This document shows, one piece after another, positions 43,204 to 51,641 of a DNA stretch of 64,000 bases. Under the pieces are notes generated by a model. The model had not been told where the DNA came from, searched no databases, and saw nothing but the letters and a program-made list of their open reading frames with translations. Position numbers and translations under genes: made by a program. The DNA comes from Clostridium pasteurianum DSM 525 = ATCC 6013. Lineage in GTDB: Bacteria > Bacillota > Clostridia > Clostridiales > Clostridiaceae. Every line of letters begins with the position of its first letter. The stretch's first letter is position 1. The stretch is taken from positions 3,192,384 to 3,256,383 of the forward strand of contig NZ_CP009268.1 in assembly GCF_000807255.1 (NCBI RefSeq), written 5' to 3'.

Positions 43204-43504
43204 AGGCTTTCGTATAATATGGCTCAAATTGCAGATGGGAAAAAATAAGCATTTTTATTTTTTCTTCCCTATTCCCTTATATATCTTTCAGGAATTATTG
43301 GACTGCAGCTTGGATTTATTGAAATTCATATGCTTATTTATACCAAGAAGGCCTAATCTAGCTTCATCCTCTTTTACTGTCTATACTGCAAAAGAACTTG
43401 TACAAATTACGATGAATCTATTTAATTCATTAACAGATTTTGAACCCTATGATCTTGTTGACGTAACAACCCATAAGGTCAGAATCTCAATAAAAATCAG
43501 ATAA
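43193..43504 (+). CDS. unknown protein in the yvl-like operon
   Basis: Protein of 103 residues whose ATG overlaps the end of the previous gene by 11 bp. It has an aromatic-rich N-terminal half (HFYFFFPIPLYIFQELLDCS) that may associate with the membrane, and a C-terminal part with KELVQITMNLFNSLTDFEPYDLVDV. No family is recognised. Its position between YvlB-like and YvlD-like genes suggests a joint role in the envelope. Confidence 0.65.
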   Translation: MLNKGFRIIWLKLQMGKNKHFYFFFPIPLYIFQELLDCSLDLLKFICLFIPRRPNLASSSFTVYTAKELVQITMNLFNSLTDFEPYDLVDVTTHKVRISIKIR

Positions 43505-43527
43505 ATCTTATGCATATGGAGGTAAAC

Positions 43528-43881
43528 ATGACAAAATTTATATTAAAATATTTGTCAATTATATTAAGCATTTATTTATTATCAATAATAATTAATACAA
43601 TTCATATTGACGGCATACTCCCATTGCTGATTATGGGATTAATCCTGTTAATAGTCAATTTATTGTTGAAGCCATTTTTTCTATTGATTACACTTCCCTT
43701 CAGCATTCTAACCTTAGGTTTATTCACTTTTATAGTAAATGCCTGGACCATTATGATTGCAGATCACTTTGTATCCGGAATCAATATGAGTGGATTTCTC
43801 AATTCGCTGCTTGCCGCATTCATTATTGCTATCTTACATCATATGCTGCAGAATATGAATAAACCATCAAAGCCCCATTAG
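43528..43881 (+). CDS. YvlD-like phage-holin-family membrane protein (PF04020)
   Basis: About 118 residues with four hydrophobic segments. It contains the PF04020 pattern with LLLKPFFLLITLPFSILTLGLFTFIVNAW (from about 45) and conserved Asn/Pro. The name phage holin family is historic; these are chromosomal membrane proteins of unknown activity, often in envelope-stress operons. Ribosome site GGAGG lies between the in-frame ATG 43510 and ATG 43528, so 43528 is used. Last gene of the operon. Confidence 0.88.
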   Translation: MTKFILKYLSIILSIYLLSIIINTIHIDGILPLLIMGLILLIVNLLLKPFFLLITLPFSILTLGLFTFIVNAWTIMIADHFVSGINMSGFLNSLLAAFIIAILHHMLQNMNKPSKPH

Positions 43882-43910
43882 AAAATTTTTTCATTATGAA
43901 TGCTTACAAA

Positions 43911-43945
43911 TGATAACAGTCAGCACTTTTGGCTGACTGTTATCA
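43911..43945. terminator. bidirectional terminator between convergent genes
   Basis: Perfect 14-bp stem TGATAACAGTCAGC / GCTGACTGTTATCA with a 7-base loop, between the yvl-like operon and the convergent hypothetical gene. Confidence 0.88.
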
Positions 43946-43969
43946 TCTATTATATCTAGAAATATATTT

Positions 43970-44422
43970 TTAAGCAAATATATCCAATATATCACCAGGA
44001 CAATTCTTCTTTGATAGATTTGAAGTAATGTTAAAACTTTTTGATATCTGTACCTGTTTACTAGGAGTATAATTCATGTTTTGAATTTGTTCCTTTTGAA
44101 TTACAATTTCGTTAAGATTTTCATCGAAATAATTTCCATTTTTAGCATATGATTTTATAATTGAATCAATATCCTTTATTATATTATCTTTATCATATAC
44201 ATTTTTTATTTCATAAGGATAAATATCTGAACTAAATTCCTTCTGAAAGCCTCTTTCTATTATACTTTTTCTACTGCATTTTACTTCTACAACTAAATCA
44301 TATTCATTTGTATGAATATCGTATTTTACAGAATTATATGAAGCAGCATTGGAAACTCCTAATCTTGAGATAGAAAATATTGGTTTAGTAAGTACATCCT
44401 CTCCATTAGATATCATTTTCAT
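43970..44422 (-). CDS. hypothetical protein, about 150 residues
   Basis: Cytoplasmic-looking protein without membrane segments. It contains KYDIHTNEYDLVVEVKCSRKSI (about 35-55), which has the look of a beta-strand pair, a mixed middle and a Ser/Lys-rich C-terminus. No family is recognised. ATG 44422 is preferred over GTG 44431 (the GTG is part of the GGTCGTG ribosome region). It lies 80 bases after the anti-sigma gene on the same strand and may belong to that message. Confidence 0.6.
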   Translation of the reverse strand: MKMISNGEDVLTKPIFSISRLGVSNAASYNSVKYDIHTNEYDLVVEVKCSRKSIIERGFQKEFSSDIYPYEIKNVYDKDNIIKDIDSIIKSYAKNGNYFDENLNEIVIQKEQIQNMNYTPSKQVQISKSFNITSNLSKKNCPGDILDIFA

Positions 44423-44511
44423 ACTAATCACGACCTTTTTTAATAATTATCATATAATGCATAATTTTAGAAGATTACAAAATATACTTTTTTACTTAGA
44501 ATTAAATTTAA

Positions 44512-45678
44512 TTATTTACTTTTACCGTTACCTTTATTACCATTATTACCTTTATTATTATTCTTGCCATTGCCATTATTTACATTATTGTTTTTAACTG
44601 ATTTCTTAGTATTAACATTATTACTCTTATCTATGGTTTGCTTTTTATCTTTTACAGCACCATTATTACTTATATTGTTATTTTTAACTGTCTTTGTATT
44701 ATTGTCCCTGTTACCTATATCTATATTTTGAGTTTTACTTTCTACAATACCTTTGCTATTATTTACATTATTATTTTTAACTGATTCTGTGGTATTAGCT
44801 GCATTATCTCTATTTATATTTGATGTTTTATTCCCTACATTACCTTTATCATTATTATTCAAATTATAATTTGTGGTATTTACAGTATTATCCTTGTCTG
44901 TAGTTTCTTTTTTACTTTCTGCAGCAGCATCACTCACCTTAGTATTATCAACACTATTTTGTATGGCTTTCATTATGTCTTTAACTGCTGCATCCTTATA
45001 TTTGTCTACTGTTGCGGTTTTATCCACCCTTTGTAACTTTTGAATAAGGTTGAGCTTACCTGGTGTAATTCCCAATTTTCTTGCCTCATTCCTGCGAGTT
45101 AATGAAACGTTATCTTTTAAAATCTCTGCTTTTTTTCCACTGGTTATTAAAGCTTCCTTTGCTCCAGTTTCTGCCTCAGTTTCAATATTTGTTGCAGTAT
45201 TTTTATCATCTGTTTCAGATGTAAGAGAAATAACTGATGAGCCATCTTTGGCTATGTATCCATTTTCAATAGCTGTTGTAACTAATGTATCAATGGCTGT
45301 CGTAACATCAGAACCTTTCACATTTATTCCATTTAATATCTTATTACCCTCGTTATTGTATCCCTCAGCTTTTACTACTCTGCCAAAATTGTTAATTCCC
45401 AATTCTACACTTGGATTAATATCTAAACTGATATATGCTACTGATGTTTGGTAATATCCATATACTCCACTAATGCCTCCTATAGTTAATAGAAATGCTA
45501 AACAACAGGCAGCTATTGCTAATTTTCTTTTCATGGGCAATAATCTATGCTTTATAAATTTATTAATTTTAGAATCCTCATTCTTTGTCAATGAATCCTT
45601 TAAATATACTTTTGTTTTGCTTATTAATTGGTCTTCTACTTTAATTTGATTTAAGGCAGATTTAAAACGAGTAATCAT
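44512..45678 (-). CDS. RsgI-like anti-sigma factor with Asn-rich extracellular tail
   Basis: Protein of 388 residues. The cytoplasmic N-terminus (about 1-50) is followed by a transmembrane segment (about 52-75, AIAACCLAFLLTIGGISGVYGYY). Next is the RsgI-family extracellular domain (VAYISLDINPSVELGINNFG, about 80-160), a helical part, then about 130 residues of low complexity with repeats of NNNVNN, TTESVKNNN and KNNNKGNNGNKGNG. The tail resembles surface spacers. It overlaps the sigma factor gene by 17 bp, so it is presumably its membrane-bound inhibitor. Confidence 0.87.
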   Translation of the reverse strand: MITRFKSALNQIKVEDQLISKTKVYLKDSLTKNEDSKINKFIKHRLLPMKRKLAIAACCLAFLLTIGGISGVYGYYQTSVAYISLDINPSVELGINNFGRVVKAEGYNNEGNKILNGINVKGSDVTTAIDTLVTTAIENGYIAKDGSSVISLTSETDDKNTATNIETEAETGAKEALITSGKKAEILKDNVSLTRRNEARKLGITPGKLNLIQKLQRVDKTATVDKYKDAAVKDIMKAIQNSVDNTKVSDAAAESKKETTDKDNTVNTTNYNLNNNDKGNVGNKTSNINRDNAANTTESVKNNNVNNSKGIVESKTQNIDIGNRDNNTKTVKNNNISNNGAVKDKKQTIDKSNNVNTKKSVKNNNVNNGNGKNNNKGNNGNKGNGKSK

Positions 45679-46168
45679 TTTCCTTACCCCCTAACTTCTT
45701 TTTAATAAGTGCTCTTGCTCTCCGTAAGTTAGAATATACAGTATTTTCATTTTTCTTTAACATCTTTGCAATTTCAGGCACAGTATAATCCTCATAGTAA
45801 TATAGATATATAACATTTTTATATTTTTCCGGCAGTGATAAAACTATCTGCATAAGTTCATTTTCAGCCTTATCTTCAAAGGGTAATTCTATATTCTCAA
45901 TAGAATCAATATTCTTTTTCCAAAAGCTCTTTAACACGTCCTTACATTTATTGATTGTGACTCTTATTATCCATGATTTTTCATGTTCCTCATTTTCAAA
46001 AGCAGTTTTACTTTTATGCTGTAATAGTTTTAAAAATACTTCCTGAAATACATCATCAACCTCTGTATTATTATGTAAATATAAATAACATATTCTATAA
46101 ACCATATCAGAATATTTTTTTAGTGCAATTTCAATTTCATTATTGATATCAATAAATTTAGGTTTCAT
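45662..46168 (-). CDS. ECF-type RNA polymerase sigma factor
   Basis: Protein of 168 residues. Region 2 (about 10-75) has YLYLHNNTEVDDVFQEVFLKLL. Region 4 (about 105-160) has LPEKYKNVIYLYYYEDYTVPEIAKMLKKNENTVYSNLRRAR, typical of extracytoplasmic-function sigma factors. It is coupled to an RsgI-like anti-sigma gene by overlap. Such pairs in clostridia respond to envelope or polysaccharide signals. AGGGGAAG ribosome site before ATG 46168. No autoregulatory promoter motif can be assigned by eye. Confidence 0.92.
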   Translation of the reverse strand: MKPKFIDINNEIEIALKKYSDMVYRICYLYLHNNTEVDDVFQEVFLKLLQHKSKTAFENEEHEKSWIIRVTINKCKDVLKSFWKKNIDSIENIELPFEDKAENELMQIVLSLPEKYKNVIYLYYYEDYTVPEIAKMLKKNENTVYSNLRRARALIKKKLGGKENDYSF

Positions 46169-46408
46169 TTTTCTTCCCCTCTGTACTTAATACGATTGGA
46201 CAATTGAAATCTGTGCAAAAATATTTATAAATTTTAAATATTTTTTTAATAAATATCCATTAAAAATTTAATTATAGATATACAACTTGAAATATAAATT
46301 TAGATTTTTTATATTAAGTTACTCAGGCTATTTATGCGTATCAACATTTAATTATGAATTTGGATATCTATAGTTATATAGCACTGACTTTTAAAAATAT
46401 AAAAAAAC

Positions 46409-46440
46409 CAGCTTATATCATAAACTTTAGATATAAGCTG
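46409..46440 (-). terminator. terminator after the 54-residue gene
   Basis: Perfect 10-bp stem CAGCTTATAT / ATATAAGCTG. Read on the minus strand it is followed by GGTTTTTTT. The rest of 46169-46408 is AT-rich with no gene. Confidence 0.85.
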
Positions 46441-46473
46441 CTCTATTCTTTATTTAATATATAAAGATAGATC

Positions 46474-46638
46474 TTAAGATTGATCTACCCATTTTCCCTT
46501 TGCCTTAATTACATCCTCTTCTTTGAGATGAGTTTCTGATACTATTTCTCCTATTCCACAACCTCTATCAATCATTTCTTTTGCCTTTTCCATAGACCTT
46601 TTATGTTCACCTTTTTTTATATCTGTGCTTTTGTCCAT
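46474..46638 (-). CDS. small protein, 54 residues
   Basis: ATG 46638 to TAA 46474, with GGAGGG about 7 bases upstream. Charged and helical: MDKSTDIKKGEHKRSMEKAK, then EMIDRGCGIGEIVSETHLKEEDVIKAKG. The repeated helix pattern with MIDRGCGIGEIVSET resembles the short C-terminal tails of Rpn/PD-(D/E)XK proteins, but this is not a firm assignment. A terminator follows 34 bases on. Real by start and stop signals, function unknown. Confidence 0.68.
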   Translation of the reverse strand: MDKSTDIKKGEHKRSMEKAKEMIDRGCGIGEIVSETHLKEEDVIKAKGKWVDQS

Positions 46639-46764
46639 CGAAAGCCCTCCTTTAGTTTATACCAATTCACAAAAATTAGTATTGACCTGGAATAAAATTA
46701 TTATTCATTTTCAATATCTTCTGTATGACTACTACTCCTATCTCAAAAGCTGTCCTACTATAAA

Positions 46765-48024
46765 TCATCTTAATTGTGATTTTGTTGATATATTGCCCCA
46801 AAAGTCCACGGTTTGTATCTCATATTTCAGGTTTTTTGAACTGTTTTTATATAAACACTCTCCTAATAATTGTTTGCTATTTCCACCATATTTTCTCTGA
46901 ACCAAAGAAAAATATATTCTTTTTCCATTGCAATACAATTTGTATCCTGCTATATTTCTAGATGTCTCCCATTGAATGAGGACTCCATTATAAACCTTAC
47001 TAATTTTAGACCACTTTGGTACATCAGGTTTTATATTATAGATTTCATGCTTATATAGATATGTTTTATAAGCTATATGAAAACCAGCACTTATATTGTT
47101 TGGACTATAATAATGACTATAGGCAAAAGTTATAATATCATCTACAAAGGGACTCTCAAGTCTCATCTGTTTTATAAATCTCTTTATAGGAGCACTGGAC
47201 CAATCATGATGATCAAAGGTTTCTACATTTGCCCAAAATAAAAGCCCTTCTTTTGACTTTACAGCTCTACTAAGAGCTGCAAACCAAGATCTTACCTCTT
47301 TTATATCAAGTCCACCCCCGCCTACAGAATCCTGAGGACAGAAAATATCTCCTTTTTTTAAATTGGTCAATTTAAAAAAGTATCTCCAATTATTTGCATA
47401 AGCTCTTGGTGTTGAATATCGTGAATTCATAAATGGTGATAACATGAGAGGCAGCCTTATATTATTATTGTCCATGTATTCTAAATTTATATTAACAGCA
47501 TTAGCTAACACTTTAAAATGCTTTTTATATCTAAAGTTTAGATTATCTACTTCATATACCCAGTACCATCCATGAAAAGCATTTTTATATTTTTCATGAT
47601 ATTTCTTATATAATTCCTCTATTATAAGATTTGATTTTTCCATTTGTCTATATAACCATTCTGGATTTCTAGATCCTAATTTCCACCAAAGTATATTATA
47701 ATCAATTCCCAAAAACACTTTAAATCCAGCTTTTTCACAATTTTTTAAACACATGTCTACTATATCACTGGAACCTATTCTGCTTTCATTTCCCATTGAG
47801 GTCTTATATACCCTTTTAACTTTTTCATTCTGCACAATAAAAGTATTTATAACAATATATTTCACCTTAACTTCTTTTAAATAGGAAAGTTCTCGCTGCC
47901 ATTTTGCATCATCCCATTCCATTACCATATCTGGTTGAATAAAAGTTCCTGAAGCTTGTGGGAAGCTTTCACTTTTTAATTGATGATAGGCATTAATTAA
48001 TTTATAAAAAAGCTTATTAATCAT
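46765..48024 (-). CDS. DUF4434-type TIM-barrel protein with fibronectin-like end
   Basis: Protein of 419 residues without signal peptide. The main domain (about 20-320) has the DUF4434/glycosidase-like barrel features: ASGTFIQPDM, WQRELSYLKEVKVKYIVIN, FHGWYWVYEVDN (likely catalytic acidic residues Glu/Asp), FCPQDSVGGGG and FWANVETFDHHDW. A C-terminal domain (about 335-419, WSKISKVYNGVLIQWETSRNIAGYKLYCNGK) resembles fibronectin type III. It may act on a polysaccharide, which would fit the sigma/RsgI pair upstream on the chromosome, but no activity is established. Confidence 0.8.
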   Translation of the reverse strand: MINKLFYKLINAYHQLKSESFPQASGTFIQPDMVMEWDDAKWQRELSYLKEVKVKYIVINTFIVQNEKVKRVYKTSMGNESRIGSSDIVDMCLKNCEKAGFKVFLGIDYNILWWKLGSRNPEWLYRQMEKSNLIIEELYKKYHEKYKNAFHGWYWVYEVDNLNFRYKKHFKVLANAVNINLEYMDNNNIRLPLMLSPFMNSRYSTPRAYANNWRYFFKLTNLKKGDIFCPQDSVGGGGLDIKEVRSWFAALSRAVKSKEGLLFWANVETFDHHDWSSAPIKRFIKQMRLESPFVDDIITFAYSHYYSPNNISAGFHIAYKTYLYKHEIYNIKPDVPKWSKISKVYNGVLIQWETSRNIAGYKLYCNGKRIYFSLVQRKYGGNSKQLLGECLYKNSSKNLKYEIQTVDFWGNISTKSQLR

Positions 48025-48233
48025 GTGAATTCCTCATAAAATTTTTAATTATTTATAGTTTCTATAGAATAAATATGATTATTCTTATTTCAATATTCAC
48101 TGTCCGTATCAAATTCAATATTACTTACCTTAGAATTTATTATATACAGCGAGAAATTAATAAAAATTAATGTTGAGGAATAGCAATAAATATAGTATAC
48201 TAATATGTATAGTATGAATAAGGAGGGAATTCT

Positions 48234-48509
48234 ATGGGAATTATGATTGTTGGAGGAGATAATATTAAAATGATAAATTGTCATTTATGTAACAAGGGAT
48301 TCTGTGTTATAAAACATATAAGCGGAAGAAAAAAGAATCATAAACGTATTGATATACCTCAAAACGCTGAACTTGTAATAGTTTTTATTGATTTTGTAAA
48401 TCATAAATTATGTGAACACATAAAGAAAGAATCCAAGAAACTTGGCATAAAGACAATATATTCAAAACGAGCTTGGTCTTCCATTGAAAATTTATTATTG
48501 ACTATTTAA
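48234..48509 (+). CDS. DUF2325 family protein
   Basis: Protein of 91 residues. It starts MGIMIVGGDNIKMI (nucleotide-fold-like Gly-rich strand) and contains AELVIVFIDFVNHKLCEHIKKESKKLGIKTIYSKRAWSSI, the usual DUF2325 layout of a small alpha/beta domain ending in a Ser-rich turn. Function is unknown in the family. AAGGAGGG ribosome site 6 bases before ATG 48234. Single gene. Confidence 0.8.
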   Translation: MGIMIVGGDNIKMINCHLCNKGFCVIKHISGRKKNHKRIDIPQNAELVIVFIDFVNHKLCEHIKKESKKLGIKTIYSKRAWSSIENLLLTI

Positions 48510-48704
48510 ATTTTTAATTTACAAAATATAACATTAATTAAAAATATATACTTCCTAATATTTTCTTTGGAGACTGCTCTGTTAATTCTTTTTTTTAGTA
48601 AACTTGTCACTTATACATTCTTCCTTACTTAGGCTTTATTATCAAACACATTTCTTAAACATAGAACATATAATATTATAAAATCTATGAAGGGAATGAA
48701 AAAC

Positions 48705-49259
48705 ATGTATAATACTTATAATTACTATCCATACCATTATCCTTACTACGTTAATACGTCAATATATAATTTTTACAGAGCATATCCATATCCTTACTTG
48801 ATTAACACACCAATATATAATCCAAGCCATTGGAGAGAATTTACCCAATTAAAAGATTATGGCCCAAACCCCTTTGCAGTTAATATTGAAGAAGCTACTA
48901 GACAAAACAACACTTTTCGTACTGCTTTATGGACAGGAAATCATTTGCAGCTTACTCTGATGAATATAAATGTTGGAGAAGATATAGGTCTAGAAATTCA
49001 TCCTGACCTTGACCAATTCATTTGCATCGAAGAAGGCGAAGGACTTGTTAAAATGGGTGACGAAAAAAACAGATTAGATTTTCAAGCAAAAGTGTACGAT
49101 GACTTTGCCTTCATTATACCTGCCGGTAAATGGCATAATCTAATCAACACCGGCTATAAACCAATTAAATTATACTCTATTTATGCACCACCTCAGCATC
49201 CACATGGTACGGTTCATGAAACTAAAGCAGATGCAGAAGCTGCTGAAGAAAGCCATTGA
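48705..49259 (+). CDS. cupin protein with Tyr/Pro-rich N-terminus
   Basis: About 184 residues. The first 45 residues are rich in Tyr, Pro and Asn (MYNTYNYYPYHYPYYV), as in spore-coat associated proteins. The cupin domain (about 65-170) has metal-binding motif 1 EIHPDLDQFICIEEGEG (an HxxxxQ variant of HxH) and motif 2 PAGKWHNLINTG. It ends HPHGTVHETKADAEAAEESH. Similar proteins are annotated mannose-6-phosphate isomerase-like or spore coat. An in-frame ATG lies at 48687. ATG 48705 is better spaced from AAGGGA. Terminated at 49288-49314. Confidence 0.82.
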   Translation: MYNTYNYYPYHYPYYVNTSIYNFYRAYPYPYLINTPIYNPSHWREFTQLKDYGPNPFAVNIEEATRQNNTFRTALWTGNHLQLTLMNINVGEDIGLEIHPDLDQFICIEEGEGLVKMGDEKNRLDFQAKVYDDFAFIIPAGKWHNLINTGYKPIKLYSIYAPPQHPHGTVHETKADAEAAEESH

Positions 49260-49287
49260 TACTAATATTAAAACAAATGACTTAAGG

Positions 49288-49314
49288 TTAAGGTCCTTTG
49301 TTTAGGGGCCTTAA
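49288..49314 (+). terminator. terminator after the cupin gene
   Basis: Stem TTAAGGTCC / GGGCCTTAA (one G-T pair) then ATTATTTTT. Nearly the same sequence occurs at 53470-53494. Confidence 0.88.
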
Positions 49315-49330
49315 ATTATTTTTATACAAC

Positions 49331-50083
49331 CTATTGAACAGGTTGACCTGTATGCACATCAAGGCCACCAGACACTGGTAAGTTTACACCATTGCAGGAA
49401 CTTGAATCATCTGAAGCTAAGAAATACATAGCTTTTGCTACCTCTTCTGGCGTACAAATTCTCTTAAGTGGATTTGCTTCATTAAACAAATCTACAACTT
49501 TCTTGGGATTTGATAAAAACAATGGTGTTGCACAAGCTGAAGGGCAAACATTATTTACACGAATATTATATTTCCCGTAATCAAGAGCCATAGCTTTAGC
49601 CATATTTACAACAGCACCTTTTGCTGCATTATAGGCTGCCATATTGTAATCTCCAAACATACCGGAAACTGAGGCTGTATTTACTATGGTTCCTCCACCA
49701 TTTTCTATCATATAAGGCACAAAATATTTAGAAGTTAGATATATGGATTTTACGTCAATATCGAATATTCTATTCCAATCCTCTTCTTTTGTTTCATGAA
49801 GCATCCCCCCAGTCCAAATCCCTGCATTATTTATTATACTATCAATTCCATTTAATGTTTTCATTGTATAATCATAAAGAATTTTAACATCATTATCTTT
49901 AGCAATATTGCACTTATAGAAGTAAACATCATTATAACCTTTTTTGTTCAGTTCTTTAATTAATTTTTCTCCCCTATCTCCATTAATATCTACGGCCATA
50001 ACTTTCCATCCTTTTTCAAGAAAAAGTTTGGTAGCACTAAGCCCCATTCCTGATGTTCCACCAGTAATCAATACTCTTTTCAT
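49331..50083 (-). CDS. short-chain dehydrogenase/reductase
   Basis: SDR enzyme of 250 residues. The nucleotide-binding motif is TGGTSGMG (about 7-14) and NNAG lies at about 88. The catalytic triad is Ser in NTASVSG (about 139), with YNAAKGA (Tyr about 152, Lys about 156). The C-terminal SGGLDVHTGQPV fits classical SDRs of the glucose/3-hydroxyacyl type. The substrate is not predictable. Ribosome site AGGAGG. It is followed upstream by a UPF0303 gene on the same strand, 30 bases away. The pair is probably controlled by the divergent IclR regulator. Confidence 0.9.
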   Translation of the reverse strand: MKRVLITGGTSGMGLSATKLFLEKGWKVMAVDINGDRGEKLIKELNKKGYNDVYFYKCNIAKDNDVKILYDYTMKTLNGIDSIINNAGIWTGGMLHETKEEDWNRIFDIDVKSIYLTSKYFVPYMIENGGGTIVNTASVSGMFGDYNMAAYNAAKGAVVNMAKAMALDYGKYNIRVNNVCPSACATPLFLSNPKKVVDLFNEANPLKRICTPEEVAKAMYFLASDDSSSCNGVNLPVSGGLDVHTGQPVQ

Positions 50084-50113
50084 ACTATTTATCCCTCCTA
50101 AAAATATTTCCTA

Positions 50114-50578
50114 TTATTTTGTTAAGAATTCTCTAATTCCATCTATACATATTTTGTGATCCATTTCGCCAGTCAATCCACAAACAGTAATTGATCCTAC
50201 AACACCAACATTTTTAATTATCAACGGAAAAGAACCCCCTACAGCCTGAAATTCTGTTGGATTTAAAAGGCTAGACTCATCAAAGGTGGTTCCCATAGAT
50301 TTATACATTTCCTCTACATATTTAGATGAATGGTTATATCTGTCTACAACGTTTTTCTTTCTATCATACCAATATGCATTTTCTACCATAGTTCCATCCA
50401 TAAGATGAGAAAATAAGACTTGTCTATTTCTTTCTATTTTAATTCCTATGCCACCTTGATTAATTTTCTCTGCTATTTTTATAAAAGTTAACCCTAAATT
50501 AAGTGCATCTTCACTTGAAAACTCGGTAAATTGCAATTCATCCTCCAATTTTAATAAATTTATCATTGTTTCGTTCAT
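50114..50578 (-). CDS. UPF0303 / GlcG-HbpS-like protein
   Basis: Protein of 154 residues of the heme-degrading-domain/UPF0303 group: EDALNLGLTFIKIA near the N-terminus, GTTFDESSLLNPTEFQAVGGSFPLII and VVGSITVCGLTGEMDHKICIDGI near the end. Related proteins bind heme or cobalamin-like ligands or are encoded next to dehydrogenases, but the function is unsettled. First gene of the SDR operon. GGGAGG ribosome site before ATG 50578. Confidence 0.85.
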   Translation of the reverse strand: MNETMINLLKLEDELQFTEFSSEDALNLGLTFIKIAEKINQGGIGIKIERNRQVLFSHLMDGTMVENAYWYDRKKNVVDRYNHSSKYVEEMYKSMGTTFDESSLLNPTEFQAVGGSFPLIIKNVGVVGSITVCGLTGEMDHKICIDGIREFLTK

Positions 50579-50589
50579 TTTTTATCCTC

Positions 50590-50625
50590 CCAAAGCATTA
50601 TTTTCGTTATCGTCGAAATAAATTC
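50590..50625. promoter_or_regulatory. second possible operator near the UPF0303 start
   Basis: TTTTCGTTATCGTCGAAAT has inverted TTTCG / CGAAA arms and shares the CGTCG core with the palindrome at 50681. It lies just upstream of the UPF0303 ribosome site. Confidence 0.35.
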
Positions 50626-50680
50626 ATTTATATCGTATTTAGATATTATCACATATTTATTAATAGGTCAACAATATTCC

Positions 50681-50709
50681 AATATAATCGAACCAACGAC
50701 GATTATATT
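50681..50709. promoter_or_regulatory. palindromic operator between SDR operon and iclR
   Basis: Perfect 10-bp arms AATATAATCG (50681-50690) and CGATTATATT (50700-50709) with a 9-base spacer, in the divergent promoter region. Likely binding site of the adjacent IclR protein. Confidence 0.7.
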
Positions 50710-50828
50710 GAATTTTATTTTTTTTTAGTGCTATAATAAAAAATGTATTTGGTTTTTTATCCTAAGCTATAATTTTTGAACTTAAATATACTTTTAAGTA
50801 ATATATTTGATGAAATTTGGAGGAAAAA

Positions 50829-51563
50829 ATGAAGACTATTCAATCTATAGATAAGGCAATATTTGTTCTTGAACAGGTATCAAAATATAATGGGAAACTT
50901 ACCCTAACAGATATAAGTACAGCTCTTGATATGAAGATAACTACACTTCATGGAATAATTTCCACTTTAGAATATAGAGATTTTCTATATAAAAATCCTG
51001 AAAATGGCAAGTATTATTTGGGTGTAAAACTTTTTGAAATGGGTAAAACCTATGAGTCTGACATATCTCTTATTGATATAATTCATCCTTATATTGAAAA
51101 GTTAGCTAATAAATTCAGTGAAACAGTTCACCTGGCAGTTCCTTTTAAAAATAAAATACTTTATATTGACAAAGTAGAATCTCCCTATCCACTGAGACTT
51201 ACTTCTATGGTAGGTACCACAGAAAAAGCTTATGATTCTGCGATAGGTCTTGTAATTCTCGCTCACCTTTCAGCAGCTGATTGCGAAAAATTCATACATG
51301 AATTTAATAGTGAAGAACAAGAAGATAAAAAAACTACAGAACTTATGAATATTTTTAAGGAAATAAAACAAAATGGATTCCACATAAAGTTCGAAGCTGA
51401 AAATGATTTTTACTGTATAGCTTCTCCATTAATAAACTCGAAATCCGTAGTTGTAGGAGCTATAAGTATTGTTATTCCAAATCATAGATATAATGATAAC
51501 CTGAGTAAAGAAATATCCTGCAAACTCAAAGAAATATCAGAATCTCTTAAACATCTTATTTAA
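50829..51563 (+). CDS. IclR family transcriptional regulator
   Basis: About 244 residues. The N-terminal winged HTH (about 1-65) has IDKAIFVLEQV and LTLTDISTALDMKITTLHGIISTLEYRDFL. The C-terminal ligand domain (about 75-240) has the IclR pattern with HPYIEKLANKFSETVHLAVP and AIGLVILA. It senses a small organic acid or sugar derivative and usually represses the neighbouring catabolic operon, here SDR/UPF0303. ATG 50829 with GGAGG 5 bases upstream is chosen over the TTG at 50817 that overlaps the ribosome site. Confidence 0.92.
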   Translation: MKTIQSIDKAIFVLEQVSKYNGKLTLTDISTALDMKITTLHGIISTLEYRDFLYKNPENGKYYLGVKLFEMGKTYESDISLIDIIHPYIEKLANKFSETVHLAVPFKNKILYIDKVESPYPLRLTSMVGTTEKAYDSAIGLVILAHLSAADCEKFIHEFNSEEQEDKKTTELMNIFKEIKQNGFHIKFEAENDFYCIASPLINSKSVVVGAISIVIPNHRYNDNLSKEISCKLKEISESLKHLI

Positions 51564-51641
51564 ATTTTTTAGATCAGACTATTCAGGTTACCCATACTTA
51601 TTAATGTTTAATTTAAAGTATCTCAGAAGGGAGAACAGTTA

